Origin: CAVWUA01 sp963758025
GTDB lineage: Bacteria > Planctomycetota > Planctomycetia > Isosphaerales > Isosphaeraceae
Length of the DNA stretch: 64,000 nt
Assembly: GCA_963758025.1 (NCBI GenBank)
Contig: CAVWUA010000018.1
Location: 3,429-67,428 of the forward strand
Direction of reading: 5' to 3'
Shown: one piece after another, positions 52,967 to 63,663 of the stretch
How positions within the stretch are numbered: position 1 is the stretch's first letter
Layout of the letters: each line of letters starts with the position of its first letter
Position numbers and translations under genes: made by a program
The notes under the pieces: generated by a model
Databases searched by the model: none
What the model was told of the DNA's origin: nothing
What the model saw: only the letters and a program-made list of their open reading frames with translations

Positions 52967-53252
52967 CTAGCTGAACTCCCGATCCAGGCTCCGGTCGAGA
53001 ATGCACAGACATTCTCCAAATTCTCGCACAATGATAGGTCGCCCTCATCCAGCCTGTCAAACGGCCGAACCCGGACGGTCGGAGGATGGCAAGGTCGTCG
53101 ATCCTGGCGGTTGTTGGTGGGGGGTGAGGGTTGCCGGAAGGATCGGACGATCTTTCCCTCGTTCTGCCAGGGGGGCGACAAAAGGTTTTGGTGAATCGCG
53201 CGGAAGGCGCGAAGGAGTTTCACCAGACCAAACTGTGTGAATCGCCCGGTCT
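52967..53252. other. Gap before the sulfatase, with direct repeat arm
   Basis: No gene. A ~50-base block at about 53158-53208 (CCAGGGGGGCGACAAAAGGTTTTGGTGAATCGCGCGG...) recurs, diverged, at 53342-53390, so the palindrome at 53253-53331 lies between two direct repeats. Confidence 0.6.
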
Positions 53253-53331
53253 GGGTGGCTGGGGTCTCGTCTGCGAGACCCCGGAATGAGGCCGTCGCAC
53301 CGGGGTCTCGCAGACGAGACCCCAGCCACCC
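53253..53331. repeat. REPIN-like double palindrome
   Basis: Two perfect 32-base inverted arms (53253-53284 and 53300-53331) with a 15-base spacer. Each arm itself contains the hairpin GGGGTCTCG-TCTG-CGAGACCCC. Two REP-type hairpins in inverse orientation is the layout of REPIN elements. It lies just upstream of the sulfatase gene. Confidence 0.85.
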
Positions 53332-53444
53332 TACGTCCTTCCAGTGGGGCAACAAAAGGTCTTGGTGAATAGCGCGGGAGGCGCTACACTCGGAGCACTC
53401 ACACCGACCGCGACCCACGCACCAGCCACGGGAGACCAAGCTCC

Positions 53445-54887
53445 ATGGATCGCAGATATGTTCCGATTTTGCTGGCGGTCCTGTTTGCCCTGGCACCGAC
53501 CGGGTCGCGTGCGCAGAAGGCGGGGAATCCGCGATTGCCCAACGTCGTCCTGATCCTGGCCGATAATCAGGGGGCCTGGACCCTCGGGTGCTATGGAAAT
53601 CCGGACATTCAGACGCCGCACATCGACCGGCTCGCGGCTCAGGGCCTGCGGTTTACCCGCGCCTTCAGTCCCAACGGCGTCTGCTCGCCGACGCGGGCCA
53701 GCCTGCTGACCGGCCTGATTCCATCGCAACATGGGGTCCACAGCTACCTGAACGCGAACGAGGCCCAGATGGGCAAGGACGCGTATTGCACGATCGACGA
53801 GTTTCGCTCTCTCCCCGAGATCCTGGCCGACGCGGGCTACACGTGCGGGCTGTCGGGCAAGTGGCATCTCGGAGCCAACGCGACGCCGCACGACGGCTTC
53901 ACCTCCTGGATCACGATGCCGCATGGTCATACCGCCACCTTCTACGGCGCCGAGGTGATCGAGGACGGTCAGGTCCGAAAGGAACCGGGGTATCTGACCG
54001 ACCTCTGGACCGAGCACGCCGTGCAATTTCTGGAAGCGAACCGCGACCGGCCCTTCTTCCTGTATCTCGCCTACAACGGCCCGTACAACCTGGGCGCGAG
54101 TTTGCGGTACCCCGGTCACAACCGGCACGTGGCGGAATACGCGGACGACCCGCTCCTGTCGTTTCCCCGCGACGGGATGCACCCCTGGCAGGACGCCAAC
54201 AAGGACTTCCTGAACAACATCGTGGCCATGCGGCGGGTCGCGACCGAGACCAGCGGCGTGGACGATGGCGTCGGCACGGTCCTGGAGACCCTGGACCGCC
54301 TCGGTCTGGCGGACGACACGGTGGTCATCTACACGGCCGATCAAGGGTGGGTCGGGGGCCAGAACGGGCTCTGGGGGATGAGCGACCACACCCGACCTCT
54401 CTCGGCCTTCGACGGCATGATGCACGTTCCGCTGATCGTCCGACACCCGGGCCACGTGCCGGCGGGGACGACGTCGGACGTCATGGTCAGCGGGTACGAC
54501 GTGATGCCGACCTTGCTCCATTACCTCGGCCTCGGCGACCGGATGCCCGACCAGCCGAAATCCCCCGGCCGCGACTTCTCACCCGTGCTGCGCGGCCAGT
54601 CGATCGCGTGGGACGATGTCGTCTATTTCGAGAACGAGAACGTGCGCGTCATCCGCACGCCGGCCTGGAAATACATTCACCGGCATCCCGACGGCCCGTT
54701 CGAGTTATACGACCTGGCGAATGATCCGGGAGAGAAGGTCAATCTCTACGGCCAGCCCGGGCGGGAGTCGATCCGCGACGAGCTTCGGGAGCGGCTCAAT
54801 GCCTTTTTCCGCGAGTACGCCGATCCGAAGTATGACCTGTACCACGGCGGGGGATCGAAGACGCACCTGCTCTCCCGGCCGAGTTAG
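53445..54887 (+). CDS. Secreted sulfatase
   Basis: 480 residues. Signal peptide VPILLAVLFALAPTGSRAQ. Arylsulfatase hallmarks: VVLILADNQGAWTLGCYGN (metal Asp-Asn), SPNGVCSPTRASLLTG with the CxPxR site whose Cys is converted to formylglycine by an anaerobic or aerobic maturase encoded elsewhere, and LSGKWHLGANATP with the second active-site Lys-His. Later YTADQGWVGGQNGLWGMSDHTRPLSAFDG is the other metal region. It should remove sulfate esters from polysaccharides outside the cytoplasm. GGAG lies upstream of the ATG. Confidence 0.95.
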   Translation: MDRRYVPILLAVLFALAPTGSRAQKAGNPRLPNVVLILADNQGAWTLGCYGNPDIQTPHIDRLAAQGLRFTRAFSPNGVCSPTRASLLTGLIPSQHGVHSYLNANEAQMGKDAYCTIDEFRSLPEILADAGYTCGLSGKWHLGANATPHDGFTSWITMPHGHTATFYGAEVIEDGQVRKEPGYLTDLWTEHAVQFLEANRDRPFFLYLAYNGPYNLGASLRYPGHNRHVAEYADDPLLSFPRDGMHPWQDANKDFLNNIVAMRRVATETSGVDDGVGTVLETLDRLGLADDTVVIYTADQGWVGGQNGLWGMSDHTRPLSAFDGMMHVPLIVRHPGHVPAGTTSDVMVSGYDVMPTLLHYLGLGDRMPDQPKSPGRDFSPVLRGQSIAWDDVVYFENENVRVIRTPAWKYIHRHPDGPFELYDLANDPGEKVNLYGQPGRESIRDELRERLNAFFREYADPKYDLYHGGGSKTHLLSRPS

Positions 54888-54910
54888 ACGTGGGGAGGGA
54901 TCACCAGCAG

Positions 54911-57900
54911 TCATCCCGAGTCCTGGTCCGAGAGGCAGAAATCCGCTGAATGAGCGGCCGGTCCGGCTTCGCGCCCGATCAGGGCCGTGAGGGCGTCGAG
55001 GTCCACCGGCTTGACGAGGTGATAATCAATGCCCGCCTCCTCGGAACGGCGCCGGTCCTCCGCCTGACCGTACCCCGAGATCGCGACGAGGATGGCCTCC
55101 CGGCCCCAGGGCTCCCGCCGGATGCGGCTGGCCAGTTCATAGCCGTCCATTCCGGGTAGGCCAATGTCCAGGAGGATCATCTCCGGATGCTTCTCGCGGG
55201 CCAGTTTGAGAGCTGTCGGCGCGTCGTGGGCCGTCCAGACCTCGTGCCCCGCGCGGCTGAGGAACCTTGCCAGGCCGCGGGCCATGTCCACCGAGTCATC
55301 CACGATCAGGATGCAGGATGTCTTCTGACTCTCGGGGGATGCCGTTCCGTTGGCAGGCGCCATCGTCGGTTGAGACGGTTCCGTCGCGGCGGGCAGATTC
55401 ACGACGAACTCGCTTCCGCGGCCCCGCCCCTCGCTGGACACCGAGACATTCCCGCCGTGCAGTTCGGCCAGTGCCTTCACCAGGGTCAGGCCGATGCCCA
55501 GGCCGCCATCGGCGCGGTCGGGTGAACGGTCGCCTTGAACGAAGAGATCGAAGATCCGGGACAGCTTCTCGGGGGGAATGCCGACGCCGTTGTCCTTGAC
55601 CCGAAGGAGAATTTCGTCTCCCCGTCGCTCGGCCCCGAGCTGGATGAGCCCGCCCTTCGGGGTGTAGCGGGCCGCGTTCGCGAGCAGGTTGACCACCATC
55701 TGCTGCAGGCGGAGCGGGTCGGCGTCCGTCCAGAGGGCCTCGTTGCTAATGTTGATGTCGAGCCGATGCTCTTTTTGCTCGACGACCGGCCGCACGGCCT
55801 CCGCGGCCTGGCGGAGCACGATGGCCGCGTCGATCCGCTCTTTACGGAGTTCGACCTTGCCGCGCGTGATCCGGGAGACATCCAGCAGGTCGTCCACCAG
55901 CCGGGCGAGGTGACGAGACTGACGATCGATGACGTCGAGGCCCCAGTCCATCGCCTCGCGGTCCTCGGCCCCCTGGGCGACGCGGGCGGCGCCGGAGATC
56001 GCGGCGATGGGGTTGCGCAGCTCGTGGGCGAGCATGGCGAGGAACTCGTTCTTGTGGCGGTCGGCCTCTCTCAACTCGGAATGGAGCCGGGCGGCTTCGA
56101 CGAACGTCGCGGCCTGGCGGGCATACAGTTCGACCAGTCGGATTTGCCGTTCGGTCGGGCGGTGGGGCTCGTGGAAAAGGGCCGTGACCACCCCCATCGA
56201 CTCGCCGCCGCGGATTACCAGGGGGGTACTGCATGCGGCGCGGTAGCCCAGGGTGGATGCCGCTTCGCGCGAGTCGGCATCCACTGTGGGGTCCTCCGTG
56301 TCCTCGATCACGACGGTCTCACCACGGGCAATGGCCTGGCCGCAGGGCGTGGACCCGACCGGGATGCGGTCGATATGCTCCAGGAATGCCGGGGGCAGGT
56401 CCAGACTTGCCCCGACGGTGAGATTCTCGTGGTTAGGGTCGAGAAGCCGGAGCAGCCCCGACTCGGCACCGTACACGCTCAGGACCGCCCCCAGGATCGT
56501 TTGCAGCATCGGCTCCTGCCCCGATAGGGTGGACAGGTCGGTGCTCAACTGGTGCAGATAGCTCATATCCGAGAGTTGTTCGGCCAGTGACTTCTTGGCC
56601 GTGTAGAGCCGCCGCTCGACCTTCTTGCGCCGGGTGATGTTCCAGAGCAGGCCGCGCAGGCCGATACAACGACCGTGCTCGTCACGGACCACGCGAGTCT
56701 CCTCGCGGAGCCAGAGGATGCGGCCATCGGCGGAGAGCACGCGATACTCCAGCCCGAAGTCGTTCTGGTCTCGCAAGGCGCACCGACGGGTTCGGGTGAC
56801 ATACCTCCGGTCTTCCGGGTGGACCAGCTCGGTCCAGGGGCCGTCCTCGCCCAGCCAGCTCTCGACGGGGTAGCCGAGCATTTCCTCGGCCCGGCGGCTG
56901 ACGAAGGTGAAGCGTCCGGTCTCCGCCTCGGCTTCCCAGACGATCGCGTCCAGCCCTTGCACGAGGTCGTGGTAGCGCTGCCGCGCCGCCTCCGCCTCGA
57001 TCCGCCGACGCTCCGAATCCGCATGGGCCATCGCCAGCTCGGCGATCAGCCGGCGGTTTTCGCGTTGACCCGCCGCGAAGAGCAGACCAGCGCGGATCGA
57101 GGCCGCGAGCTGTGCCGGCTCGACCGGCTTGGTCAAGAGCGTGACGTTGAACCTCCGGGCCGCCAGCCTGGAGAGGAGGTCCACATCCGAGGTGTCCGCC
57201 AGCAGGATCAGCGGCAGTTTTCCGCGGCGGGCGTCTCGTCGAGGGCCTTCGAGCAACTCGCTCAATGGGCGGTGGCCGCCGGAGGAATCCGCCAGAACCA
57301 GGTCGAGCCGATCCTCCTCCACGAGCCGCCGAACGTTGGAAACACTCTCCAGCGGGCACCCGTCGGCCCCGAGGGCGTTGAGCAACCGGCCGACCAGGTC
57401 ACGATCGCGGGGCCAGCCGCAATGGACGAGAACGAGGGGCCGCTTTCGGGAATCAGTCAACGAGGAGAGGTCTCTTTCGGGATGTAGGGCTGTTGCTCGG
57501 TCATTCTCCTCGTCACGGACCGCCTCTCCCTGGAGGATGCCACGAAACTGCGGCAGCGAGTCGCCGACGCGGATTCCACCAGGGGTGATATCGAGCGTCC
57601 GCAGGGCCCGGTCGTGATCGCCAAGCCGCCGCTTCATCACCCCGATCGCGGTCTGCAAGCTCCCCTTGAATTCATAGTATTTCATCAGCAGGATCGTATC
57701 GACCAGATGGCTCAGACCGAATCGGGTCACCTCGGATCGTCCGGTCAGCGTGGCCAACTCGTTGGTCAAGATGGTTGAGACCCCCATCCGGTTCAGGTAG
57801 CTGGCAAGCTGATGCATGTGGCCGACGAGGAAGTCCTCGGAAGACATCGTCTGGCGGTAACCGTTGATGCTGTCGATCATCACCATCCGGGTTCCCCGCC

Positions 57901-58958
57901 GCTCCACTTCGTCACGGACCTTGGACGCGAACTGGTCGGGATGGAGCACCAGCGGGTTGATCTCTTCGATGTTCAGCAGGTTCTTCTCAATGTAGGTCGA
58001 AACGAGGGCAGTCCCAGGGCCTCGCAACGGTGGATAATCTCATCCCGGGTTTCCTCGAAGGCGAAAACGACCCCGCGATTGCCGCGTTCGGCGGCCTCCA
58101 GCAAGAAACTCAGGCCGATGGTCGTCTTGCCGACCCCGGAGCTTCCCGTCAGGAGCGTGACGGTTCCGCGGTCGATCCCGCCGTTGAGCATGCGGTCCAG
58201 TCCCTCAATGCCGCTGGGAAGCATGTCTCGGGTGAACGTGCGGCCGTGCTCGACGGCGAGCAGGTGCGGATAGACGGTCAGACCCTCCTTCGTGATCTCC
58301 AGGGCGTGCTCGCCGCCGGCGAAGTCGCTATCGCGATATTTATCCACGCGGAGCGAACGACGGGACCGCCCGTCACGGCCCAGGGTATGGCCCAGGGCGA
58401 TGATCCCGTGGACCAGGGAGGTGATCTCGTCGTCCTGCCGGTGCTCGACCCCGGCGAGGAACAGGGTCGTGGCCCCCCTCTCGGTCAGGAAGTCGCGCAG
58501 GACGAGGATCTGGCGGCGGTAGCGGAGCGTGTCGCGGGTGAGGGTGCCGACTTCGGTCAAGCTGTCGAAGACAACGCGGACCGGCTTCCCCTTGTCCATC
58601 GCGTCAATGATCTGCTTCGTGATCGGGGCCATCTCGACATCGGCGGGGTGAAAGATCGTGTACTGGCTGTCGCTCGTGAACCCTTCGTCTCGGAGGGCGA
58701 GGTGGACATCCAGAATCCGTACCCCTTCCAGGTCGAAGCCATGCAGGTCGGCGGTCTCGCGCAAGGCCCGCTCCGGTTCGTTGAGCGAGACGAAGAGGCC
58801 AGGCTCTCCCTGTTCGCGCCGGCCCGGAGGAACTGCATCGCCAGGGTGGTCTTTCCGGTGCCCGCGGCCCCCCGCACGAGGTAAGCCCGACCCGAAAGCA
58901 GACCGCCCCGCAGCACCTCGTCGAGGCCCACGATGCCGGTCGATAATTTCTGCCTCAT
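54911..58958 (-). CDS. KaiC-like ATPase fused to PAS-GAF-histidine kinase-REC (two frame breaks)
   Basis: About 1349 residues if one base is restored near 58822 and one near 58015. Residues 1-~240 are a KaiC CI-like RecA domain (STGIVGLDEVLRGGLLSGRAYLVRG, Walker A GAAGTGKTT at 30-38). Residues ~245-480 are CII (DRMLNGGIDRGTVTLLTGSSGVGKTT, FAFEETRDE, MVMIDSINGYR). Then come a degenerate receiver (~505-630), a PAS domain (~665-780), GAF (~810-955), HisKA with FLAMLAHELRNPIA (His ~979), HATPase (NLLANAARY, DNGVGIPPEKL, GGLGIGLTLV) and a C-terminal REC (VDDSVDM, LLDIGLPGMDG with Asp ~1264, HLVKPVD). AGAGGGAG precedes the ATG. A soluble hybrid sensor whose input is probably the KaiC/PAS/GAF part. 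Confidence 0.88.
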
Positions 58959-59097
58959 GCGAAGAAACTCCCTCTGGCCGCCATCGTGGGCGGAACACGC
59001 CAGGGAGCATTCGGTATCGGATCGCATCATCCGTTTCAGGCCGTATGCCCACGGATACCCCGTGGCTATCTTATTCTCGCAGATTTCTCCATATTTC

Positions 59098-60067
59098 TCA
59101 ACCAGATAGCCGTATTGGCAGGACGATTGCAGGACCCCGGATCTCCTCACATCGTCCCGCCGCCGAGGTCGGTCCGTCCGATTCTACTTCGTTGTCTGAT
59201 CCCGATCCGGACGACTCCGTCGGTGTCTCGATCGCTCGGTCCAGCCCCAACTCACGAATACGCTTCCTGGCACGCCGCCGTAGCATGGCTCTCTGGATCG
59301 CCGCAACAGGTCCGATGAGCCTCCACGTGATGAGAATCGCCCCTTTCCAGGTTGGTCGATATCGCTGGCGATTCGCGTCAAGATAGTAGTAGCCCGCCTT
59401 CACCCATCCCTCATATTCCTGAATCGTGTCGGCACGCAGAAACTCGGCCGGGTCCTCACCGAGGGGGTTCTGCCTGATCGGATCGCCGCTGTAGGGGGCG
59501 GCCGCCGCCTGGTGAAGTTCGTGGAGATGCCTGGCATCGGCAACCTGCGGGTAGGCCATGCTCCCCGCTCGCTTCCGGACGGTGGGTGTGAGCGTGATCG
59601 CGGGGCCGTCCGTGGTCAGGAGTTCGGTGCCGTCCGCGTACTCGGTTCCGAACCCAAGGATCGTTACGATGTGACCATTCCGTGGGATCACGAGACTCAG
59701 CAACGCCACCACATGCGTCTGTTGATTCTCGAAGACCGTGCGATAGACGGAAAAGGTGACGTCGGCAACGTAGAAGGTGCCCCTGGGAGTGAAGCCCAAC
59801 GGGGCCAGGTCCGCGTTGGCCCTTCGAATTCTCTCGGAAACGGGCCTGGGCGTCTCGGTCCCCTCAGGATCAAAGGGGATGTAATCGGGTTCAGCCTGGT
59901 TGCCAATGGTCTCATGGAAATGAATGGGAAGGATGATCCACGGTGAACCAAACACGACCAAGAGCACAATGGGCAGAAGCAGCTCGGGTGTATTGAGTCG
60001 CGGCGAGGGTCAACGCGACAGCCGCCACGAACACCATCAACCTGCCGATGGTCATGCGATTCTTCAT
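59098..60067 (-). CDS. Hypothetical membrane protein (one frame break)
   Basis: 322 residues after removing one base near 59997. N-terminal membrane segments (MTIGRLMVFVAAVALTLAAT, then LLLPIVLLVVFGSPWIILPI) precede a domain with FYVADVTFSVYRTVFENQQTHVVALLSLVIPRNGHIVTILGFGTEYADG, EGWVKAGYYYLDANRQRYRPTWKGAILITWRLIGP and a basic stretch RAMLRRRARKRIRELG. No named family recognised. ATG at 60067 is used; 60109 is an alternative. Transcribed in the same direction as the KaiC fusion but about 140 bases upstream. Confidence 0.68.
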
Positions 60068-60201
60068 TGGGTTCCGTTGCTTCCGCACAACCACCGATGA
60101 ACGGGTCATGCGTCGTGTCTCACGCCTCCATGGTCGGCCAGGTCGCCCCCAAGGGCAAGGTGAACCCAATTCTGTTTTGAATCGTCGGCGGGTCAACGAA
60201 C

Positions 60202-60236
60202 AAGGGGCTTGCCGCATTCGCCGCAAGCCCCTTGTC
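60202..60236 (-). terminator. Hairpin past the tRNA-Pro 3' half
   Basis: At least a 12-bp stem (CAAGGGGCTTGC with GCAAGCCCCTTG), short loop region, immediately past the tRNA 3' end on the minus strand and ahead of the 60067 gene. Probably the original terminator of the interrupted tRNA-Pro gene. Confidence 0.65.
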
Positions 60237-60253
60237 GGAAGGATTTCGTTCAG

Positions 60254-60297
60254 TCGGGGCGACAGGATTTGAACCTGCGACCTCTAGACCCCCAGTC
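60254..60297 (-). tRNA. tRNA-Pro 3' half (attachment-site remnant)
   Basis: On the minus strand this reads CTGGGGG (anticodon loop, GGG), TCTAG, then the variable part, AGGTTCAAATCCT (T arm) and CGCCCCG plus A, the 3' acceptor strand of a proline tRNA. The 5' half is missing: upstream bases do not complete the anticodon stem, D arm or acceptor. This is the classic scar of an element that integrated into the tRNA gene 3' part; a full tRNA-Pro is expected at the other end, beyond 64000. Confidence 0.88.
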
Positions 60298-60520
60298 AAG
60301 CGGCAACCCCGTTGTAAGTGGGAACCCGCCAAAGGGTTACGTCGTAGAGACCCTTTCGTTGCACTCCACGTTGCAATGAAGAGGCTGAGAGCCGAACGCC
60401 AACCCCATCGCTGAACTTGTTTCGGGCCTGAACCCTGAGCAGCGGCGAGGCTTCGCCGCCTTGCTCTTGAAGTCAGGGGACGGGGGCGGCACGGAATCGC
60501 TCGAAGGGGGGGGCTGAGCC

Positions 60521-60808
60521 ATGCCACGACGGATGCCAACGATGCAACCGCCCGGCGGCTCGATGGATGGTCTCGCTGGTTCAAGCTCCTACGCCGATAC
60601 CAACTCGCCCGGCACCCCAACTGCAGGATTGCGAGCGGCGAGGCCCCGCCGACGGCGGACACGTTCGGCTCATCCCGGAACCTCGACCGGCCCGACCTGT
60701 CCCATCGACAGGATGCCCGTCGAGAGCCTTTGCTCGCCCTGCCACGACGCCAGGACCAATTGCGGCACCGATCCGACCGAACCCCCGACTGAGGGGACCG
60801 ACCGATAA
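60521..60808 (+). pseudogene. HNH-endonuclease-like remnant (frame broken at least twice)
   Basis: Three successive frames give RWFKLLRRYQLARHPNCRI, then CERRGPADGGHVRLIPEP, then VESLCSPCHDART. Joined, they resemble a small HNH nuclease (NCRIC...H...LCSPCH zinc and HNH features) of the type found in phages and integrated elements. Two or more bases seem missing. It could be decayed or mis-sequenced. Start unclear. Confidence 0.5.
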
Positions 60809-61053
60809 GCCATAAGCCGAAGACCCTCCGTTATGCCGATGCCCTGGCGGAAGTAGAAGGGCGGATCGTGGAAGTCCTTCCCGAGATTGTCGAAGGGCTC
60901 ATCGCCCGAGCGAAGGAAGGGGACGTCCGGGCGGCGACCTACCTCGCCGACCGCATTCTCGGGAAGACCACCGGCACGAAGACCCCCCCGCCGAAGATCG
61001 GCGAGCGCCGTTCACCGAAGCCGACTTCGAACGGGAAGCGAACAACCCCCTGA
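60793..61053 (+). CDS. Small element protein, possibly terminase-small-subunit-like
   Basis: An open frame from 60793 contains SHKPKTLRYADALAEVEGRIVEVLPEIVEGLIARAKEGDVRAATYLADRILGKTTG. The helix-rich ARAKEGDVRAATYLADRILGK pattern occurs in small phage/element proteins of unclear role. The first standard start is GTG at 60868, but conserved-looking sequence precedes it, so the true start may be non-standard or lost. It follows the HNH remnant directly. Confidence 0.5.
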   Translation, partial: GDRPISHKPKTLRYADALAEVEGRIVEVLPEIVEGLIARAKEGDVRAATYLADRILGKTTGTKTPPPKIGERRSPKPTSNGKRTTP

Positions 61054-61097
61054 ACCAATTCCTTCGGGGGTTCGGGGAGCGATGGAGCGTAGTACAT

Positions 61098-61412
61098 ATG
61101 GCACTGATCTACCGCAACGGCCGACCCTACCTCTACAAGAGCCTCCGCAAGGATGGGCGAGTCGCCGGCGAATATCGGCGAGCGGGATGTCGGCGGTGCT
61201 CATCGACAGGATGGAGGCGATCGACCGCGAACGGCGGGCAGACAAGCGTTGGCGAGAGCAGAGAGAACGGGAAGAGGATCGGGACCGCCAGCAAGAGCTG
61301 GACGCATGGGTGGCTGACGTGCGGGCGCTGGCGGATGCGGCCCTCGAAGCGGGCGGATACCATCGACACCAAGGGCCAGTGGAGGCGACGACGTGGCAAC
61401 CGAACTCGCTGA
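61098..61412 (+). CDS. Small charged element protein (two frame breaks)
   Basis: Begins MALIYRNGRPYLYKSLRKDGRVAGEY, moves frame near 61168 into SGMSAVLIDRMEAIDRERRADKRWREQREREEDRDRQQELDAWVADVRALADAALEAGGYHRH, and returns near 61371 to KGQWRRRRGNRTR. About 105 residues, basic and highly charged, a single long helix in the middle. Planctomycete genomes carry similar short proteins in mobile regions (recalled, not searched). Function unknown. Confidence 0.6.
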   Translation: MALIYRNGRPYLYKSLRKDGRVAGEYRRAGCRRCSSTGWRRSTANGGQTSVGESRENGKRIGTASKSWTHGWLTCGRWRMRPSKRADTIDTKGQWRRRRGNRTR

Positions 61413-61858
61413 GCAGACGACGAATCCCCCGACCCGAGCGGTCGAGCCGGCTCGATTCCGGCGGATCATGGATGTCTGGGCCACCGAAGCGGCCGTCCAG
61501 GTTGGGGCCAAGGGGACCAAGATCGCCGACGAACTCCCGGCCCAAGTCGTATCCTACACCGCCGAGCTGGCCGGGCCGAGCCCGAGCCCGATCGAGCGGA
61601 CCTTGGCCGAGACGGCGGCCCTTTGCTGGTTCACCCTTCGGTACGCCCAAGGGATCTATGACCGAACGACCGGCTTGCATCCGCCAGGCCCAATGGCATG
61701 AGCGGAAGATCGACCATTGCCACCGACGCTACCTGAGCACGCTTCGCAGCTTGGCGGCGGTGCGGAGGCTCGGGGTGCCGGCGGTGCAGATCAACATGGC
61801 TCGCCGGCAAGTCAACGTCACCGGGTTCGTCTTCCTGATCGCCCGGACAGTGGTATAA
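61393..61858 (+). CDS. Helical element protein (one frame break)
   Basis: Starts with GTG 61393, overlapping the previous gene by 20 bases, which implies translational coupling. Reads MATELAEQTTNPPTRAVEPARFRRIMDV onward, then after one extra base near 61672 continues as RQAQWHERKIDHCHRRYLSTLRSLAAVRRLGVPAVQINMARRQVNVTG. About 155 residues, helical and basic at the end. Unknown function; its pairing with 61098 suggests they act together. Confidence 0.6.
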
Positions 61859-63663
61859 TTGTTCCATCGGGACGGCTCGACGGTCGGCCAACTGCCGAGC
61901 CAAGCAAGCCGGGCGACAGTGACGGAATCCCTACCCGGTCTTGCCGCCCGGCTCGGCCCGATGGAGGGTAGGGAAATATGCCGTTTCTGCTTGTCGAGAC
62001 TTTCGGATAAGGGAACCGAATCCTTCTCGAATCGGAGGCAGCATGCTCTTCCCGAATAATGTCGCGGGGAGGCGTGTCCGCGTTGGTGACTCATATACCC
62101 AGTTCTACGAGACGCTCATTTTGGGTCGCCGGTCGCTGGTGTTTGGGCGAGATGGAGACGGCAGAAGGCAAAGCGACAGATCCGCCCGATATAGTTTATT
62201 CCACCCAATATCCCTACCGCCCCTCATGCCATACTCGACACTCGGTTGCCATGCCAGCCATCTTCCGATATTAGACAAAGCAGCCTCCGATCGCGTTTTA
62301 CAAGTACTTCGGAGCGGTGCTTTAAACAATTCAAGCCAATCGGTCTATTCAAAGAGGTGGCAGTAAACAAAGCCGTCAAAGTGGCTTTACTGCCATGTGG
62401 GGCATGTCCCTGAACAGGCAGCGGTCGTGACTTTCAACGAGATTCTACGAAGCCAGAGGTCAAAGAACCGGAAGCTATACCCCAAACGGCCCCCGACTCA
62501 GTGGGTCTAGATAGGAGGCAAATCAGAAGCTCACGTCTTAAATACAAAGATGCTAGGAAGTCGAAATACGTTAAACGAAGTTCCTCAAGCGAGATTGTCC
62601 GCTTTCGCTATCAAAGCTGGCGAGATGATGCAAGAGACGACGGCTCCACTGCGATTTTTCCTACGCAGCACGCACGGACAAAAATTATCTTACACTGGGA
62701 TCGATTCCTCTATATGTTCAAGGTAGAATTATCGTTATTCACCCACAAGGAAACTGAAAATCTAACGCCAGCACAATTCGAGCATTCTTGTGGAGTACCT
62801 TTACAGGTACAGAACCGCCGTAAACCAGCCAGTCCGCCGGCGCAATCCTTGCGGAAATTCATCGGAGTAGATGTCGGATTCTCTCTCTACCCCCCCGAAT
62901 CGGAGCGATCGGCGACCGGGCCATTCTTAACCGAGCCGCCAAAGTGATGACTCTGCATTTGAGGTATTCCCCTATCCGGAAGCCGCATCACTGACATCGA
63001 TGGCCCCGTCAGAGTCAAATCGGAGAAATCAAAACCGGGCGCAAAAAACGATCCAGCGGACAATTCCGGACAAAGAGGCCAATGTAGCGGCGGCCGAGTA
63101 TCTGAAATCGGCATCTAAAGCGACTTTTCGTGGATGTGGGAAGCATCTCAGGGAGAAGTGCGGCGGAAGCTTCGCCACTGGCCGCGTAAGGATCTTCCGG
63201 CATGGAGTGCCTTCCAGGGCCAGAGGAAAGCATCTCAGAATCCACCAAGCTCCAGGAAGGAATTGCCGCTATCTCGGAAGATGCAGGAGGCAAAGGCCGG
63301 ATCGAGACGCCAATCCGTCTGAAATTGCGGCTCAAAATGAAGAATTCGAACTGCTCGAGAGAAGTTATCTGGAATCATTAATATCCTCTGACAAGCGAGC
63401 AGCCTACTTCTCATCTTCAGAACAGACAAAAAAAGAACGGCTCGCAGACTTTCTCTGAGCAAAAACGACTTGGGGTAGAGGATCGGCTTTGAAGGATAAG
63501 CGCTCACCATGCGGCGATCAGCGCTGATGGACTGGATATGGCTTGTTTTCTTGTGATTATGAAAAATCTTGGTGAGCCCCGACATGGTGAGACCGCTACC
63601 GAATGCGGGACGCACCGTAAAGGCGAACCCGGTAAGCGGTCGAGCCCTGTCAGGACTTAGACC
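61859..63663. other. Low-GC element interior with only fragments
   Basis: GC is clearly lower from about 62050 to 63600. Longest plus-strand frames are 62501-62947 (GTG start; no good ribosome-binding site) and 63000-63458, whose last 48 residues (NEEFELLERSYLESLISSDKRAAYFSSSEQTKKERLADFL) look truly protein-like. A neighbouring frame (about 63190-63350) reads ESTKLQEGIAAISEDAGGKGRIETPIRLKLRLK. Together they suggest a degraded or frame-broken gene, which I cannot name. Confidence 0.4.

Noticed and set aside
53331..54521. 396-codon antisense frame over the sulfatase
   Set aside because: Shadow of the sulfatase; no ribosome-binding site or domain.
61859..62059. Short TTG-started frame after the island gene 61393-61858
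   Set aside because: No ribosome-binding site, weak start, no protein-like pattern.
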